NCBI GenBank assembly: GCA_004357385.1
Contig: SMWF01000117.1
Coordinates: 30,987 to 94,986 of the forward strand
DNA length: 64,000 bases
Direction of reading: 5' to 3'
DNA from: Gammaproteobacteria bacterium
GTDB taxonomy: Bacteria; Pseudomonadota; Gammaproteobacteria; Pseudomonadales; Azotimanducaceae
Below, one piece after another: positions 39,385 through 47,885 of this stretch. Under the pieces are notes generated by a model that saw only the letters and a list, made by a program, of their open reading frames with translations, was not told the origin of the DNA and did not search any database. How positions within the stretch are numbered: position 1 is the stretch's first letter; each line of letters begins with the position of its first letter. Position numbers and translations under genes: made by a program.

Positions 39385-40227
39385 ATGCTCAGTTGGCGGA
39401 TTGGCGACGTGAAGATTACCCGGATCGTGGAGTTGACCACCGCGTCGCTGGGCCCCTATCTGTTGCCCCAGGCCGAACCCGCCGAAATGCTCAAGGTGCC
39501 CTGGTTGGCGCCATTCGTCGACCCGGAGGGTCGAATCGTTCTCAGCGTGCACAGTTTCGTGGTGGAATCACAGGGCCAGTGCATCGTCGTCGATACCTGT
39601 ATCGGCAACGACAAACCGCGCAACTACCCGCGTTGGAATCTGATGCAGGGCGAGTTTCTGGCCGACTTCATGGCGGCGGGGTTCACGACCGAGCGGGTCG
39701 ACACGGTGCTGTGCACCCATATGCACGTCGATCACGTGGGCTGGAACACGCGCCTGGTCGATGGCGAATGGGTTCCGACCTTTGATAATGCGCGTTATCT
39801 GTTCGCCGAGCAGGAATGGGCACACTGGAAGGATGAACCGCAGGAGTACGGCCCCGTGATCGAGGACTCCGTCCGACCGGTATTTGACGCGGGTCTGGCG
39901 GATCTGGTTCAGAGTACTCATCGGGTCACCGATGAAGTGTGGCTGGAACCCACGCCCGGGCACACGCCGGGCCACGTCAGCATTCATCTCGCGTCGCGGG
40001 GCGAGGAAGCCATCATCACGGGGGACATGATTCACCATCCGTGCCAGATCGCGCACCCGCAGTGGTCAAGTGATGCGGACGTGGACCAGCAACAGAGTGC
40101 GGCCACCCGGGATGATTTCCTGGCCCGCTACGCAGACCGGCCGGTTCTGATTATCGGCACCCACTTCGCTGCGCCGACCGCCGGCCGGATCGTTCGCGAT
40201 GGAGACGCGTTCCGGCTGGATTACTAA
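39385..40227 (+). CDS. MBL-fold metallo-hydrolase
   Basis: A roughly 280-residue metallo-beta-lactamase-fold enzyme. Metal ligands are visible in CTHMHVDHVGW (HxHxDH), the later His in PTPGHTPGHVSIH, the Asp in ITGDMIHH, and a C-terminal His in IIGTHFAAP. The layout resembles quorum-quenching-lactonase-like or arylsulfatase-like members, with an N-terminal domain of about 60 residues; the substrate is unassigned. I prefer the ATG at 39385 (MLSWRIGDVKITR); the ORF opens at 39283. Its end overlaps the next MFS gene by 29 bp. Confidence 0.8.
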   Translation: MLSWRIGDVKITRIVELTTASLGPYLLPQAEPAEMLKVPWLAPFVDPEGRIVLSVHSFVVESQGQCIVVDTCIGNDKPRNYPRWNLMQGEFLADFMAAGFTTERVDTVLCTHMHVDHVGWNTRLVDGEWVPTFDNARYLFAEQEWAHWKDEPQEYGPVIEDSVRPVFDAGLADLVQSTHRVTDEVWLEPTPGHTPGHVSIHLASRGEEAIITGDMIHHPCQIAHPQWSSDADVDQQQSAATRDDFLARYADRPVLIIGTHFAAPTAGRIVRDGDAFRLDY

Positions 40228-41494
40228 GCGGCTTGTCCACGAGGTGAAATCAGGAGGCACATTCAGCTCGCTGGCTGAGCCTGATTTCCGTTGGCTCTGG
40301 CTGGGCTCGTTGGGTTCCTCCTTCGCGATGAACATGCAGATCGTCGCGCGCGGTTGGCTGGTGTATGACCTGACCTCTTCGGCTATGGATCTTGCCTGGG
40401 TGACGATGTCATTCACGTTGCCGCAGGTGCTGTTCTCACTCTGGGGCGGGGTGATCGCGGACCGGCTTCCCAAGCGCCGCATTATCGCGGTGGCGCAAAG
40501 CCTGAACTTCGCTGCCACGCTGATCATGGCGACGATCATCATTACTGGGCGGGTCGAGTTCTGGGACTTCATCTGGATTGGCGCCTTCAACGGCACCGTG
40601 CTGGCGCTCAGCATGCCCGCGCGTCAGGCGTTCGTCCCGGAACTGGTGGGTGAAGGACGCGTGTTCAACGCCATGGCGCTGAACACCGCGAGTTGGAACC
40701 TGTCACGAATTCTGGGCCCGACAGTCGCCGGGGGACTCATCGCCATGCTGGCGCACGGTGACACCAGCTCCACCTATGGCGTGGGAATCGTCTACTACGC
40801 GATTGCCGGACTGTATTTCATCTCTGCGGCGTTGGTCGCTTTCATTCGAGTCCAGCCCCGGGTGGTGCGAAGCTCCGAGGCGACCGTGCTGAACGAAATT
40901 GCGGCCGGCTTCCGCTACGTTGTCGCCCATCCGCCGGTGCTCGGTCTGATCCTGTTGTCCATCCTGCCATTCCTGTTCGGCATGCCGATCAACACGTTGC
41001 TCCCGGCCTTCAACGAAGATGTCCTCAAGGGTGGACCAGACAGCCTCGGCATACTGCTCGGCAGCATGGGGGTGGGCGCGATCGTGGGTTCGCTGATGCT
41101 CGCTCGGCTTGGCGGAATTCGCCGCAAAGCGCGTTGGCTGGTTGCTACTTCGATTGCCTGGGGCGGACTCATGGGCGGCTTTGCCGCGACCCGGGAGCTG
41201 TACGCCGCAGCGTTGCTGATGGCAGCCATCGGCTGGGTGAGCGCCTGGAACATGTCGCTGAATCGCGGTCAGTTGCAGGTGATTGTTGCGCCGGAAATGC
41301 GTGGCCGGATCATGAGCATCGACATGATGTCTCATGGACTCATGCCCCTGGGCATCATCCCGATCAGTCTGATCGCGGAGCGCGTCAGCATTCCGGTGGC
41401 GCTGGCGAGCGCGGGATCGATGTTCGTGCTGGCAGTTCTGGCCGTGGCGATGACCCGCGCGGTGCGCGAGATCGATCGGCCAGCACCGCGCTGA
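40199..41494 (+). CDS. MFS transporter (EntS/MFS_3-like exporter)
   Basis: A 431-residue protein with 12 predicted membrane helices. The loop 2-3 motif GGVIADRLPKRRII and helix 5 motif NLSRILGPTVAGGLIA match the MFS_3 group that includes the enterobactin exporter. The loop 8-9 half also reads GSLMLARLGGIRRKARW. Export of a small molecule is the likely role. The start is uncertain: the ATG at 40199 lies inside the MBL gene by 29 bp, and the conserved part begins at about residue 22. It converges on the alpha/beta hydrolase. Confidence 0.8.
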   Translation: METRSGWITKRLVHEVKSGGTFSSLAEPDFRWLWLGSLGSSFAMNMQIVARGWLVYDLTSSAMDLAWVTMSFTLPQVLFSLWGGVIADRLPKRRIIAVAQSLNFAATLIMATIIITGRVEFWDFIWIGAFNGTVLALSMPARQAFVPELVGEGRVFNAMALNTASWNLSRILGPTVAGGLIAMLAHGDTSSTYGVGIVYYAIAGLYFISAALVAFIRVQPRVVRSSEATVLNEIAAGFRYVVAHPPVLGLILLSILPFLFGMPINTLLPAFNEDVLKGGPDSLGILLGSMGVGAIVGSLMLARLGGIRRKARWLVATSIAWGGLMGGFAATRELYAAALLMAAIGWVSAWNMSLNRGQLQVIVAPEMRGRIMSIDMMSHGLMPLGIIPISLIAERVSIPVALASAGSMFVLAVLAVAMTRAVREIDRPAPR

Positions 41495-41495
41495 T

Positions 41496-42341
41496 TCAGG
41501 CGCTTGCGATCCGCTCCAGAACCGGCCGGATAATATCGAGAAACTTCTCCGGGTGCTCGCTCATGGGGAAATGCCCCAACCCGGACATCGTCTGGTACCG
41601 CGCGCCGGGAATCAGGCCCGCCAGTTCTTCGCCAGCGGCCGGTGTGCCGCTCCAGTCGTACTCACCATTCAGAATGTCCACAGAGATCCGGTTGGTGTCG
41701 ATTTGCCGGGCATTCTCCCGGACGTCGTGGTCCACGGAATAGTAATACAGGTCGCCTTTGAACACCGCCGGCGCGCCTTGGCTATACACCCAGATGGTTT
41801 CCCGCTTGCTCGGTTCCGGACTGGTGGGAGCCATCAGCGTGTACATCATGTGTGCTTTGAAGTCGTTGCTGATGCCCGGGTGGTAGAACTCGTCCATGTA
41901 GCCACCCGGGGTGTGGGCCGAGGCTTCCAGACCGACGACCGCTCGAAACGCATCCGGATGGCTGATTGCCAGATCGATCGCCAGATGACCACCGATGGAG
42001 CTGCCCATGTAGACCGGCCGTTCGAGTTCCAGCGCGGCGGCGAGGCCGACGGGGACGCTCATCAGAAAGTCCCGGGTCAAACGGTACTCCTCGGTCCACC
42101 AGGACTTGTTGGTGGGAGGCACTGATTTGCCGTGATACGGGAGATCGTAGGCGATCATCTGGAAGCGTTCCTGCAGCGCTGTATCTTCCAGCACGTGCCG
42201 CCACTGCCGGGCGTCCGCACCGGCGGTGTGTTGCAGCAGCATTGGAATTCCCTTGCCCGTGGTTTCGAAGTAGACGCGGTGCTCGCAGGCGTCGAGGTCG
42301 AGATAGACGTATCGGCCCGTCGCGGTGTCGAACTTAGCCAT
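41496..42341 (-). CDS. Alpha/beta hydrolase
   Basis: A 281-residue serine hydrolase. The nucleophile elbow is YMGSSIGGHLA (Ser about 114). The oxyanion segment LLQHTAGADARQW is non-standard because it lacks HG. An acid residue is likely in LNGEYDWSGTP (Asp about 222) and the histidine in MSGLGHFPMSEHPE (about 257). This resembles C-C bond or lactone/ester hydrolases of catabolic pathways. The ORF at 42334-42702 overlaps its start by 8 bp and would be its operon partner. Confidence 0.8.
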   Translation of the reverse strand: MAKFDTATGRYVYLDLDACEHRVYFETTGKGIPMLLQHTAGADARQWRHVLEDTALQERFQMIAYDLPYHGKSVPPTNKSWWTEEYRLTRDFLMSVPVGLAAALELERPVYMGSSIGGHLAIDLAISHPDAFRAVVGLEASAHTPGGYMDEFYHPGISNDFKAHMMYTLMAPTSPEPSKRETIWVYSQGAPAVFKGDLYYYSVDHDVRENARQIDTNRISVDILNGEYDWSGTPAAGEELAGLIPGARYQTMSGLGHFPMSEHPEKFLDIIRPVLERIASA

Positions 42342-42702
42342 TGTTCACCTCCCGCATGATTTCGATGAACCGGCGCAGCGCGGGGTAGTAGGCACAGAAG
42401 TGTGTGGTATCCCCGTGAATCTCGAATCCGTGATGCAAGCTCGCCGGATAGACGTCCTGATAGAAGGGCTTGGGCACCGCTTCGAGCAATCGCGCCCAGT
42501 CGTCGTCGGGCGCCGCAATGTGGAGGTTCCCGGCCAGGCTACCGAACCAGGGTTCGATGGAACGAATCTTGCCATCTGCGATGTCGATTCGGGTGCTCTG
42601 CGAGCCGATGTCCAGCTTCAACGTGCTGTTCCAGAAACGTGCGTGAAGCTGGAACTCCCCGTCCTCGTTGGCCCGTGTGCGCACTGTTGACCAATCCAAC
42701 AC
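42334..42702 (-). CDS. Unrecognised small protein
   Basis: A 122-residue protein that I do not recognise. It is acidic to neutral and has no signal or membrane segment. The strands QLHARFWNSTLKLDIG and RIDIADGKIRSIEPWFGSLA, followed by AAPDDDWARLLEAVPKPFYQD and a C-terminal helix, suggest a compact ligand-binding fold such as an SCP2-like or NTF2-like domain, but this is a guess. It overlaps the alpha/beta hydrolase start by 8 bp, implying co-translation and a shared pathway. Confidence 0.65.
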   Translation of the reverse strand: MLDWSTVRTRANEDGEFQLHARFWNSTLKLDIGSQSTRIDIADGKIRSIEPWFGSLAGNLHIAAPDDDWARLLEAVPKPFYQDVYPASLHHGFEIHGDTTHFCAYYPALRRFIEIMREVNNG

Positions 42703-42791
42703 TTACAACCCCCTCATGTCTTCTGCCTTGGCAAGACCAGCCTATCCGAATATCGTGGGCATCAGTACACCTCTGCAGTCGGAGGCGGATC

Positions 42792-43382
42792 GTGGCACGA
42801 AACTGGCGGGTTTTGGGATTGTCGATACTGCTGTGGACTGGGCCCCTTGTGGCGCAGGTGGATGTCTACCGTTCCGTGGACGAACAGGGCGTCGTTGCAT
42901 TCAGCGACACGCGCCAGCACGATACCGACGAGCACTTCCAGCTGTCGATGGTGACCCCGGCGCCGGAAATGATTGAAGCCCACGGCAGATTGATGAAGCA
43001 GCAACTCGAACTGATCGCGCTGCTCGAACAGTCTCGCCAGGCACGCGCTCAGGAGACCCTCGAGCGCCGCCGCCAAAACGTGGAGCTTGCCCGGGCGAGG
43101 CTCGCCCTCGAACAGGAACGCAATGCCGTGGCCCATGAAGAGAGCTCCCGCAACTATGGCTATGCCTACCCGGTTGGCTACAGTTACCGATACCAGCGCC
43201 GGCAGGGTTACCGGCTCGGTTACCGACACGAGTATGGCTATGGTCAGCGCAGCGGCCAGCTACCCGCTCGCCCCGGTTACGGCAGCCGTCCAGGGTATGG
43301 CGGGCGGCCGGGTCACGGGGTGGATCATGGGTTGCGCCGCGGGTCGCAGACCCTCAGCAAACCGTTCATCACCAAAGGCTGA
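42792..43382 (+). CDS. Periplasmic DUF4124-type protein with Tyr/Gly/Arg-rich tail
   Basis: A 196-residue secreted protein. A signal peptide (residues 1-22, ending LVAQ) is followed by the DUF4124 core DVYRSVDEQGVVAFSDT, an alpha-helical charged stretch (about 55-110, LIALLEQSRQARAQETLE), then a low-complexity tail with repeated YGYAYPVGYSYRY, GYRLGYRHEYGYG and GYGSRPGYGGRPG. The GTG at 42792 has GGAGG just upstream (42781-42785). DUF4124 proteins sit in the envelope and have no settled function. The gene is followed 4 bp later by the phosphoesterase. Confidence 0.78.
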   Translation: MARNWRVLGLSILLWTGPLVAQVDVYRSVDEQGVVAFSDTRQHDTDEHFQLSMVTPAPEMIEAHGRLMKQQLELIALLEQSRQARAQETLERRRQNVELARARLALEQERNAVAHEESSRNYGYAYPVGYSYRYQRRQGYRLGYRHEYGYGQRSGQLPARPGYGSRPGYGGRPGHGVDHGLRRGSQTLSKPFITKG

Positions 43383-43385
43383 TCA

Positions 43386-43967
43386 GTGGTGGCGGTGCGC
43401 ATCGGACTCTTATCGGATACACATATCCCCGAAGCACGTCGTGAGCTCTGGCCACAGGTGTTCGATGCATTTGATGGGGTCGACTGCATCTTTCACGCCG
43501 GTGATGTGCACGAATTTCACGTACTCGACGCGCTGGCCGAGGTCGCTCCGGTTTACGCTGCCCGGGGTAACGGGGAGGACGGCTCAGCGGGCCGAGACGT
43601 CCAGCCCGAGGATCCGCGCGTACGCTACGCCTGGCTGCTGGAATTTCATGGCCTGAAGGTAGGTCTGACCCACTACGTCCCGATTCCGGACCGGCCCCCC
43701 AACCTGACCATGGCCCGGTGGGTCGAGCGATTTTTCCCGGACCAGCGGCCGGATGTGATCGTGTCCGGCGACACCCACATCGAGCGCGTCACCGAAGTGG
43801 ACGGGATCCTGTGCGTCAATCCGGGATCGCCGACCTATCCCCACAACCACGATACGCAGCTGGGGACCATCGGGTTCCTGGATATCGACGTGGGAACCGT
43901 TGAGGCGTCGATCTGGCAGCTCGCGGAGCACGGCATCGAACCCTTCGAGTGGGGGCGATGGGGCTGA
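43386..43967 (+). CDS. Metallophosphoesterase, YfcE/MJ0936-type
   Basis: A 193-residue calcineurin-like phosphoesterase. The metal ligands are in GLLSDTHIPE (Asp, His), FHAGDVHE (Asp), AARGNGE (Asn), GLTHY (His) and SGDTHIER (His). NPGSPTYPHN matches the C-terminal family block. Substrates in this group are usually cyclic phosphodiesters or small phosphate esters. GTG start at 43386. It follows the DUF4124 gene closely and precedes a decayed TPR-type remnant. Confidence 0.88.
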   Translation: MVAVRIGLLSDTHIPEARRELWPQVFDAFDGVDCIFHAGDVHEFHVLDALAEVAPVYAARGNGEDGSAGRDVQPEDPRVRYAWLLEFHGLKVGLTHYVPIPDRPPNLTMARWVERFFPDQRPDVIVSGDTHIERVTEVDGILCVNPGSPTYPHNHDTQLGTIGFLDIDVGTVEASIWQLAEHGIEPFEWGRWG

Positions 43968-43973
43968 TTCGAT

Positions 43974-44252
43974 GCGTGGGCATGTCGGGATCCTGTGCCT
44001 GACTGCCGCTGGGTTGGCGGCCCGGAGACGCTGGGGCTCCAGGGACGATTCGACGAAGCCTGTGCACTGCTGGATACCGTGCGCGGGGAGCTGGGGCGGG
44101 ATGCTGGAGCCGATGGCTTTGCCGTCGACGCAGGCCACGTGATCGCCCTCGTATCCGAGGGACCCGAAGGCATCGCGTGGAACGAGCGTCTGATCGCCTT
44201 CGCTGAGACCAGCAATAGTCCTGCGGCGCAGGAGTGGCTGGGTTCGCTGTAG
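43974..44252 (+). pseudogene. Remnant of a TPR-like protein gene
   Basis: The same frame as the phosphoesterase stays open after its stop and encodes GLQGRFDEACALLDTVRGEL and, later, GIAWNERLIAFAETSNSPAAQEWLGSL. These resemble internal helices of tetratricopeptide proteins, where NERLIAFAE...A..WLGSL usually continues into further repeats; here it stops at once at 44250-44252. There is no good start: a weak GTG lies at 43995. I read it as a truncated fragment rather than a working gene. Confidence 0.5.
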
Positions 44253-44342
44253 GGCGAGACGTTCTTTGCGGGCCGTGATGAGCCGGACCGGCTGCGATCG
44301 ACTCGCCCGGCTCGAACGCCTCGCAGGCGAAGCGCCGGAAAC

Positions 44343-45512
44343 TTAGTCGCTACCGTCCTTCGGCAGTCCGAGAATCCGTTCGGCGATGATGTTGCGCTGA
44401 ATATTGGGCGTGCCGCCGCCGATGACTACATTTGGCCAGTTCAGTGCCGCCTTGGTCCACTTGCCCCCCTCAATCGCGTGCGCGCCGCCGTTCAGTTCCA
44501 GCCCGGCCTGACCGTTCAGCTCCATGGCGAAGTCGTCCATCTCGATTTCCAGACTGGCCCGGTGCAACTTGTTCACGGAGGTTTCGCTGGATAACGGTTC
44601 GTCGTTGAGCTGCTTGGTCAGATAGCGCAGGCCGTTGTACTTCATTGCGGCGATTTGCGCCTCGAAGCGCGCCAGCTTGCGGCGCACCAGCGGATCTTCG
44701 CGAGCGGGCTTGCCCGCTTTGCGGGTGTGCTTCACCAATTCCTTGAGCGTATCCAGCTTGCCGAACATCTGGGTCACCTCGCCGATGCTCGAGCGTTCGT
44801 TGGCCAGTGCCGAAACGGTCACTGCCCAACCCTTGCCCTCCTCGCCGAGACGCTGGTTCACTGGCACTTTGACGTCTGTGAAGAATATCTCGGCGAAGTG
44901 CTTATCACCCGCCATGTTTTCGATCGGACGCACGTCTACGCCGTCGGATTTCATGTCGACCAACAGGCAGGTGATGCCTTCATGCTTGACCGCAACGTCG
45001 AAGTCGGTACGGGTCAGCAGGATGATCCAATCGGCCCATGGGGCGAGTGTGGTCCAGGTCTTCTGCCCGTTCACCACGTAGTGATCGCCGGTCAGCACTG
45101 CCTTGGTCTGGATCGACGCGAGGTCGCTGCCGTAGTTCGGCTCGGAATAGCCGGTGCAGAAGGTGCCCTCGGAATCCAGAATGTATGGAATGAAACGCTG
45201 CTTCTGTTCTTCGGTGCCGTACTGGATGATTCCGGGCCCGACCCAGGCGAGACCCATCATGTCGGTCCCCAGAGGCGGCGCCTTGGCCAGTGCCATTTCT
45301 TCTTTCAATATCGATTGCTCGATCAGTCCGCCGCCGCCGCCGCCGACTTCGACCGGCCAGGAGAATCCAACCCAGCGTTTCTCGCGCACCTTGGTCAACC
45401 AGTCCTTCAGGAACTGCGGCCCACGTTCTTTTGGAGCCGGCAGGTTGTCTTTCAGGAATGTTCGCACCTCTTCGCGAAAAGACTGTTCTTCGGGCGTGTA
45501 TTCGAAATCCAC
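44343..45512 (-). CDS. Acyl-CoA dehydrogenase, probable catalytic subunit of a heteromeric pair
   Basis: A 389-residue flavoprotein. It has GTFCTGYSEPNYGSDLAS, the FAD-binding VVNGQKTWTT and the C-terminal GGGTPNIQRNIIAERILGLP. The usual C-terminal catalytic Glu (EGT) is Gly here, but a Glu at residue 239 in ALANERSSIG matches the alternative position used in isovaleryl-CoA dehydrogenase and in mycobacterial heteromeric steroid dehydrogenases. Residues 56-62 contain a run of glycine. It overlaps the next acyl-CoA dehydrogenase by 1 bp, so they probably form an alpha2beta2 enzyme for a bulky CoA ester. Confidence 0.87.
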   Translation of the reverse strand: MDFEYTPEEQSFREEVRTFLKDNLPAPKERGPQFLKDWLTKVREKRWVGFSWPVEVGGGGGGLIEQSILKEEMALAKAPPLGTDMMGLAWVGPGIIQYGTEEQKQRFIPYILDSEGTFCTGYSEPNYGSDLASIQTKAVLTGDHYVVNGQKTWTTLAPWADWIILLTRTDFDVAVKHEGITCLLVDMKSDGVDVRPIENMAGDKHFAEIFFTDVKVPVNQRLGEEGKGWAVTVSALANERSSIGEVTQMFGKLDTLKELVKHTRKAGKPAREDPLVRRKLARFEAQIAAMKYNGLRYLTKQLNDEPLSSETSVNKLHRASLEIEMDDFAMELNGQAGLELNGGAHAIEGGKWTKAALNWPNVVIGGGTPNIQRNIIAERILGLPKDGSD

Positions 45513-46618
45513 TAGAGTCCTCCCAATTCGGCGACGCGGTCATAATGATAGTCGGTATCGCCGAACATCGGCCGTGCCCACTTCGAGCGCTTCAGGTACA
45601 GCTGGATGTCGTACTCTGCCGTGAAACCAATGGCGCCGTGCAGTTGTACGGCGTCGATGCCGATCCGGGCGAAGGCGTCAGAGGCATAACCTTTTGCCAG
45701 CGACACCGCCCGTGACAGTTCCTCGGGCGCGTCATCGACCGTCCAGGCCGCGTAGTAGAGCAGCGAGCGAAACGATTCGATGTCGACGTACATATCGGCC
45801 AGGCGGTGCTTCACACCCTGATACTTGCCGATGAGATTGCCGAACTGGACGCGTTCTTTGGCATAGCTGGTGGTTATTTCCAACGCCGCGTCCGCCGCGC
45901 CGACCATCTCGGCGGTCACCGCGACCGCGCCGCAGTCCGTCAGGTAGGTGAGATCGGCCTCGGCCAGTGTCAGCACCCGGTCCGGGTCCAGCGAAACGTT
46001 GTCGAGAACCAGCGTGCCCATGGGTTTGGTACGGTCGATTATCGGCTGGTCCGTCACACTGAGGCCTTTGGTATCGCGCTCGAGCAGGGCAAGCTTCAGT
46101 TCGTTGTGCTCGGCGCCGGCACGGAACGCGACGACGAACAGATCTGCGCTGCCTGCGTCGGGAACGTAGGGTTTGCTGCCGCACAATCCTCCATCACCGG
46201 CCGCGAGCGTGACGGCGTCGGCGTCGATCCAGTTGGGTTCGTCGTACAGCGCGAGGGTCGCTACGCAGCTGCCATCTGCGAGTCCAGGTAGCCAGGCCTG
46301 CCGTTGTGCGGCGTCGCCGCAGCGCAGCAGCGCCGCGGCCGCGAGGGTGTTGGAGACGAGCGGCAGAGGGCTGAGGCCGCGCGCGGTCTCTTCCAGGACG
46401 ACCGTCAGGTCGATCCAGCGTAAACCGACGCCGCCGAATTCTTCGGGGATGATCAAACCCAACCAGCCGAGTTCTGCCATCTTTTTCCACAGCGGCGGTG
46501 AAAAGGCCGGTTTTGCGGATACGATTTCCCGGACCGTGGTCATGGCGCAGTCTTCGTGCATGAAGCGCCTGACCTGATCGCGAAGCATTTCCTGTTCTTC
46601 GGTGAAGCCGAAGTTCAT
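45512..46618 (-). CDS. Acyl-CoA dehydrogenase, probable non-catalytic partner subunit
   Basis: A 368-residue acyl-CoA dehydrogenase. The N-terminal domain (MNFGFTEEQEMLRDQVRRFM) and the C-terminal helical domain with ERVQFGNLIGKYQGVKHRLADMYVDIE and QLHGAIGFTAEYDIQLYLKR are clear. No glutamate is seen at either known catalytic-base position (the helix reads AVAVTAEMVGAADA and the end reads RPMFGDTDYHYD), so it is probably the partner of the subunit encoded at 44343-45512. FAD-contacting residues around QFG and HGAIGFT are kept. The upstream CoA-transferase gene is on the same strand, 40 bp away. Confidence 0.86.
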   Translation of the reverse strand: MNFGFTEEQEMLRDQVRRFMHEDCAMTTVREIVSAKPAFSPPLWKKMAELGWLGLIIPEEFGGVGLRWIDLTVVLEETARGLSPLPLVSNTLAAAALLRCGDAAQRQAWLPGLADGSCVATLALYDEPNWIDADAVTLAAGDGGLCGSKPYVPDAGSADLFVVAFRAGAEHNELKLALLERDTKGLSVTDQPIIDRTKPMGTLVLDNVSLDPDRVLTLAEADLTYLTDCGAVAVTAEMVGAADAALEITTSYAKERVQFGNLIGKYQGVKHRLADMYVDIESFRSLLYYAAWTVDDAPEELSRAVSLAKGYASDAFARIGIDAVQLHGAIGFTAEYDIQLYLKRSKWARPMFGDTDYHYDRVAELGGL

Positions 46619-46658
46619 GGGTAGGTCCTTTGTTTAAGCGTAGCGATGGGTGAGTTCA

Positions 46659-47867
46659 TCATGACGCATGTACCACACCCGCTTCGAGCAATTCATCGAT
46701 GGCCTCCGCGTAGCCGATCTCAGCGAGGATCTCGCGGGTGTGCTGACCGACCTCGGGTGCGGGTCCACCGGGTGCAGCGGGCGTGCCGAGAAACCGTGGG
46801 GCTGACCTGGCATCGCGGAGACGACCCGCAATCGGGTGATCGAGTTCGCGGAACATTTCGTTGTGCTGGATCTGCTCGTCCTCCGGGAGTTCCTCCAGGC
46901 GCCGGGCGCTCGCAAAGGGCACGTCCTGGGCTTTCAACCTGGCGCCCGCTTCCGCGATGCTCAGCTTAGCCGCCGCGGGGAAGACCTGCTCGCGCATGAC
47001 CTTTGCATATTCGGTGCGGTGTTTGATTCGCTCGGCCATGGTGGCAAAGCGCGGATCGTCGGCGACCTCCGGGAAGCCATAGGCCCGACACAGCCCTGCG
47101 AACTCATGGTCCGACAGGGTCATGGTGGCGCCCCAACCATCGGTGTAGTGCACCACGCTGCCGGCCGCACCGATCGGCGGGCGAGCAACGATGTCATCAT
47201 CTCCCAACAGAATTTGATCCGCGGCCGCATCGGACCAGAGGAAGGCGATCGCCACGTCCAGCATCGACAGCTCGATGTGTTGACCCTTGCCTGTTTTCGA
47301 TCGCGCCAGCAGCCCAGCAGTGATTGCCTGACAGCCGTTGTAGGCCGTCAGCTTGTCCAGAATCAGTTGATTGACCTGTTGCGGTTGGTCGGGGTTGTCC
47401 TTGTCGATGCGCCCCTGAACTGCGGCAATTCCCGAATAAAACTGAATGATCGGGTCGTAGGCACGCTCGTCGGCCCGAGGCCCGTTCTGTCCGAAGCCGC
47501 TGATCGACAGGTAGACGAGCCCCGGATTGTCTGCGCGCAAGGTGTCGTACCCGACGCCCAGGCGGTCGACAACCCCCGGACGGAAGTTCTGGATCACGAC
47601 GTCGCTGGATGCGGCCAGACGTTTGACGATGCCCTGGCCTTCGTGATGGCCGAGATCCAGGGCGATGGACCGCTTGCCGCGATTGAGCACGTGGAACAAC
47701 CCGGAGAAGCCGTTGCGGTTACTGCCGACATGCCGCTGGATGTCGCCCTCCAGGCGCTCGACCTTGATCACCTCCGCGCCCTGGTCCGCGAGCAACGTGG
47801 CGGCCAGCGGTCCCGAGACCACGGCCGAAAGATCGAGCACCTTGAACCCCGTCAGTGGCCCGGACAT
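46659..47867 (-). CDS. CoA-transferase, CaiB/BaiF (type III)
   Basis: A 402-residue type III CoA-transferase. It shows GFKVLDLSAVVSGPLAATLL, ADQGAEVIKVERLEGD, NRGKRSIALDLGHHEGQGI, QNFRPGVVDRLGVGYD, GQNGPRADERAYDPIIQ and the catalytic-aspartate region LILDKLTAYNGCQAIT. It would activate an acid by CoA transfer, or act as an epimerase. It lies between the acyl-CoA dehydrogenase pair and an SDR on the same strand, which fits a peripheral acyl-CoA degradation pathway. Confidence 0.87.
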   Translation of the reverse strand: MSGPLTGFKVLDLSAVVSGPLAATLLADQGAEVIKVERLEGDIQRHVGSNRNGFSGLFHVLNRGKRSIALDLGHHEGQGIVKRLAASSDVVIQNFRPGVVDRLGVGYDTLRADNPGLVYLSISGFGQNGPRADERAYDPIIQFYSGIAAVQGRIDKDNPDQPQQVNQLILDKLTAYNGCQAITAGLLARSKTGKGQHIELSMLDVAIAFLWSDAAADQILLGDDDIVARPPIGAAGSVVHYTDGWGATMTLSDHEFAGLCRAYGFPEVADDPRFATMAERIKHRTEYAKVMREQVFPAAAKLSIAEAGARLKAQDVPFASARRLEELPEDEQIQHNEMFRELDHPIAGRLRDARSAPRFLGTPAAPGGPAPEVGQHTREILAEIGYAEAIDELLEAGVVHAS

Positions 47868-47885
47868 CTGGGTCAGTTCCTTAGC

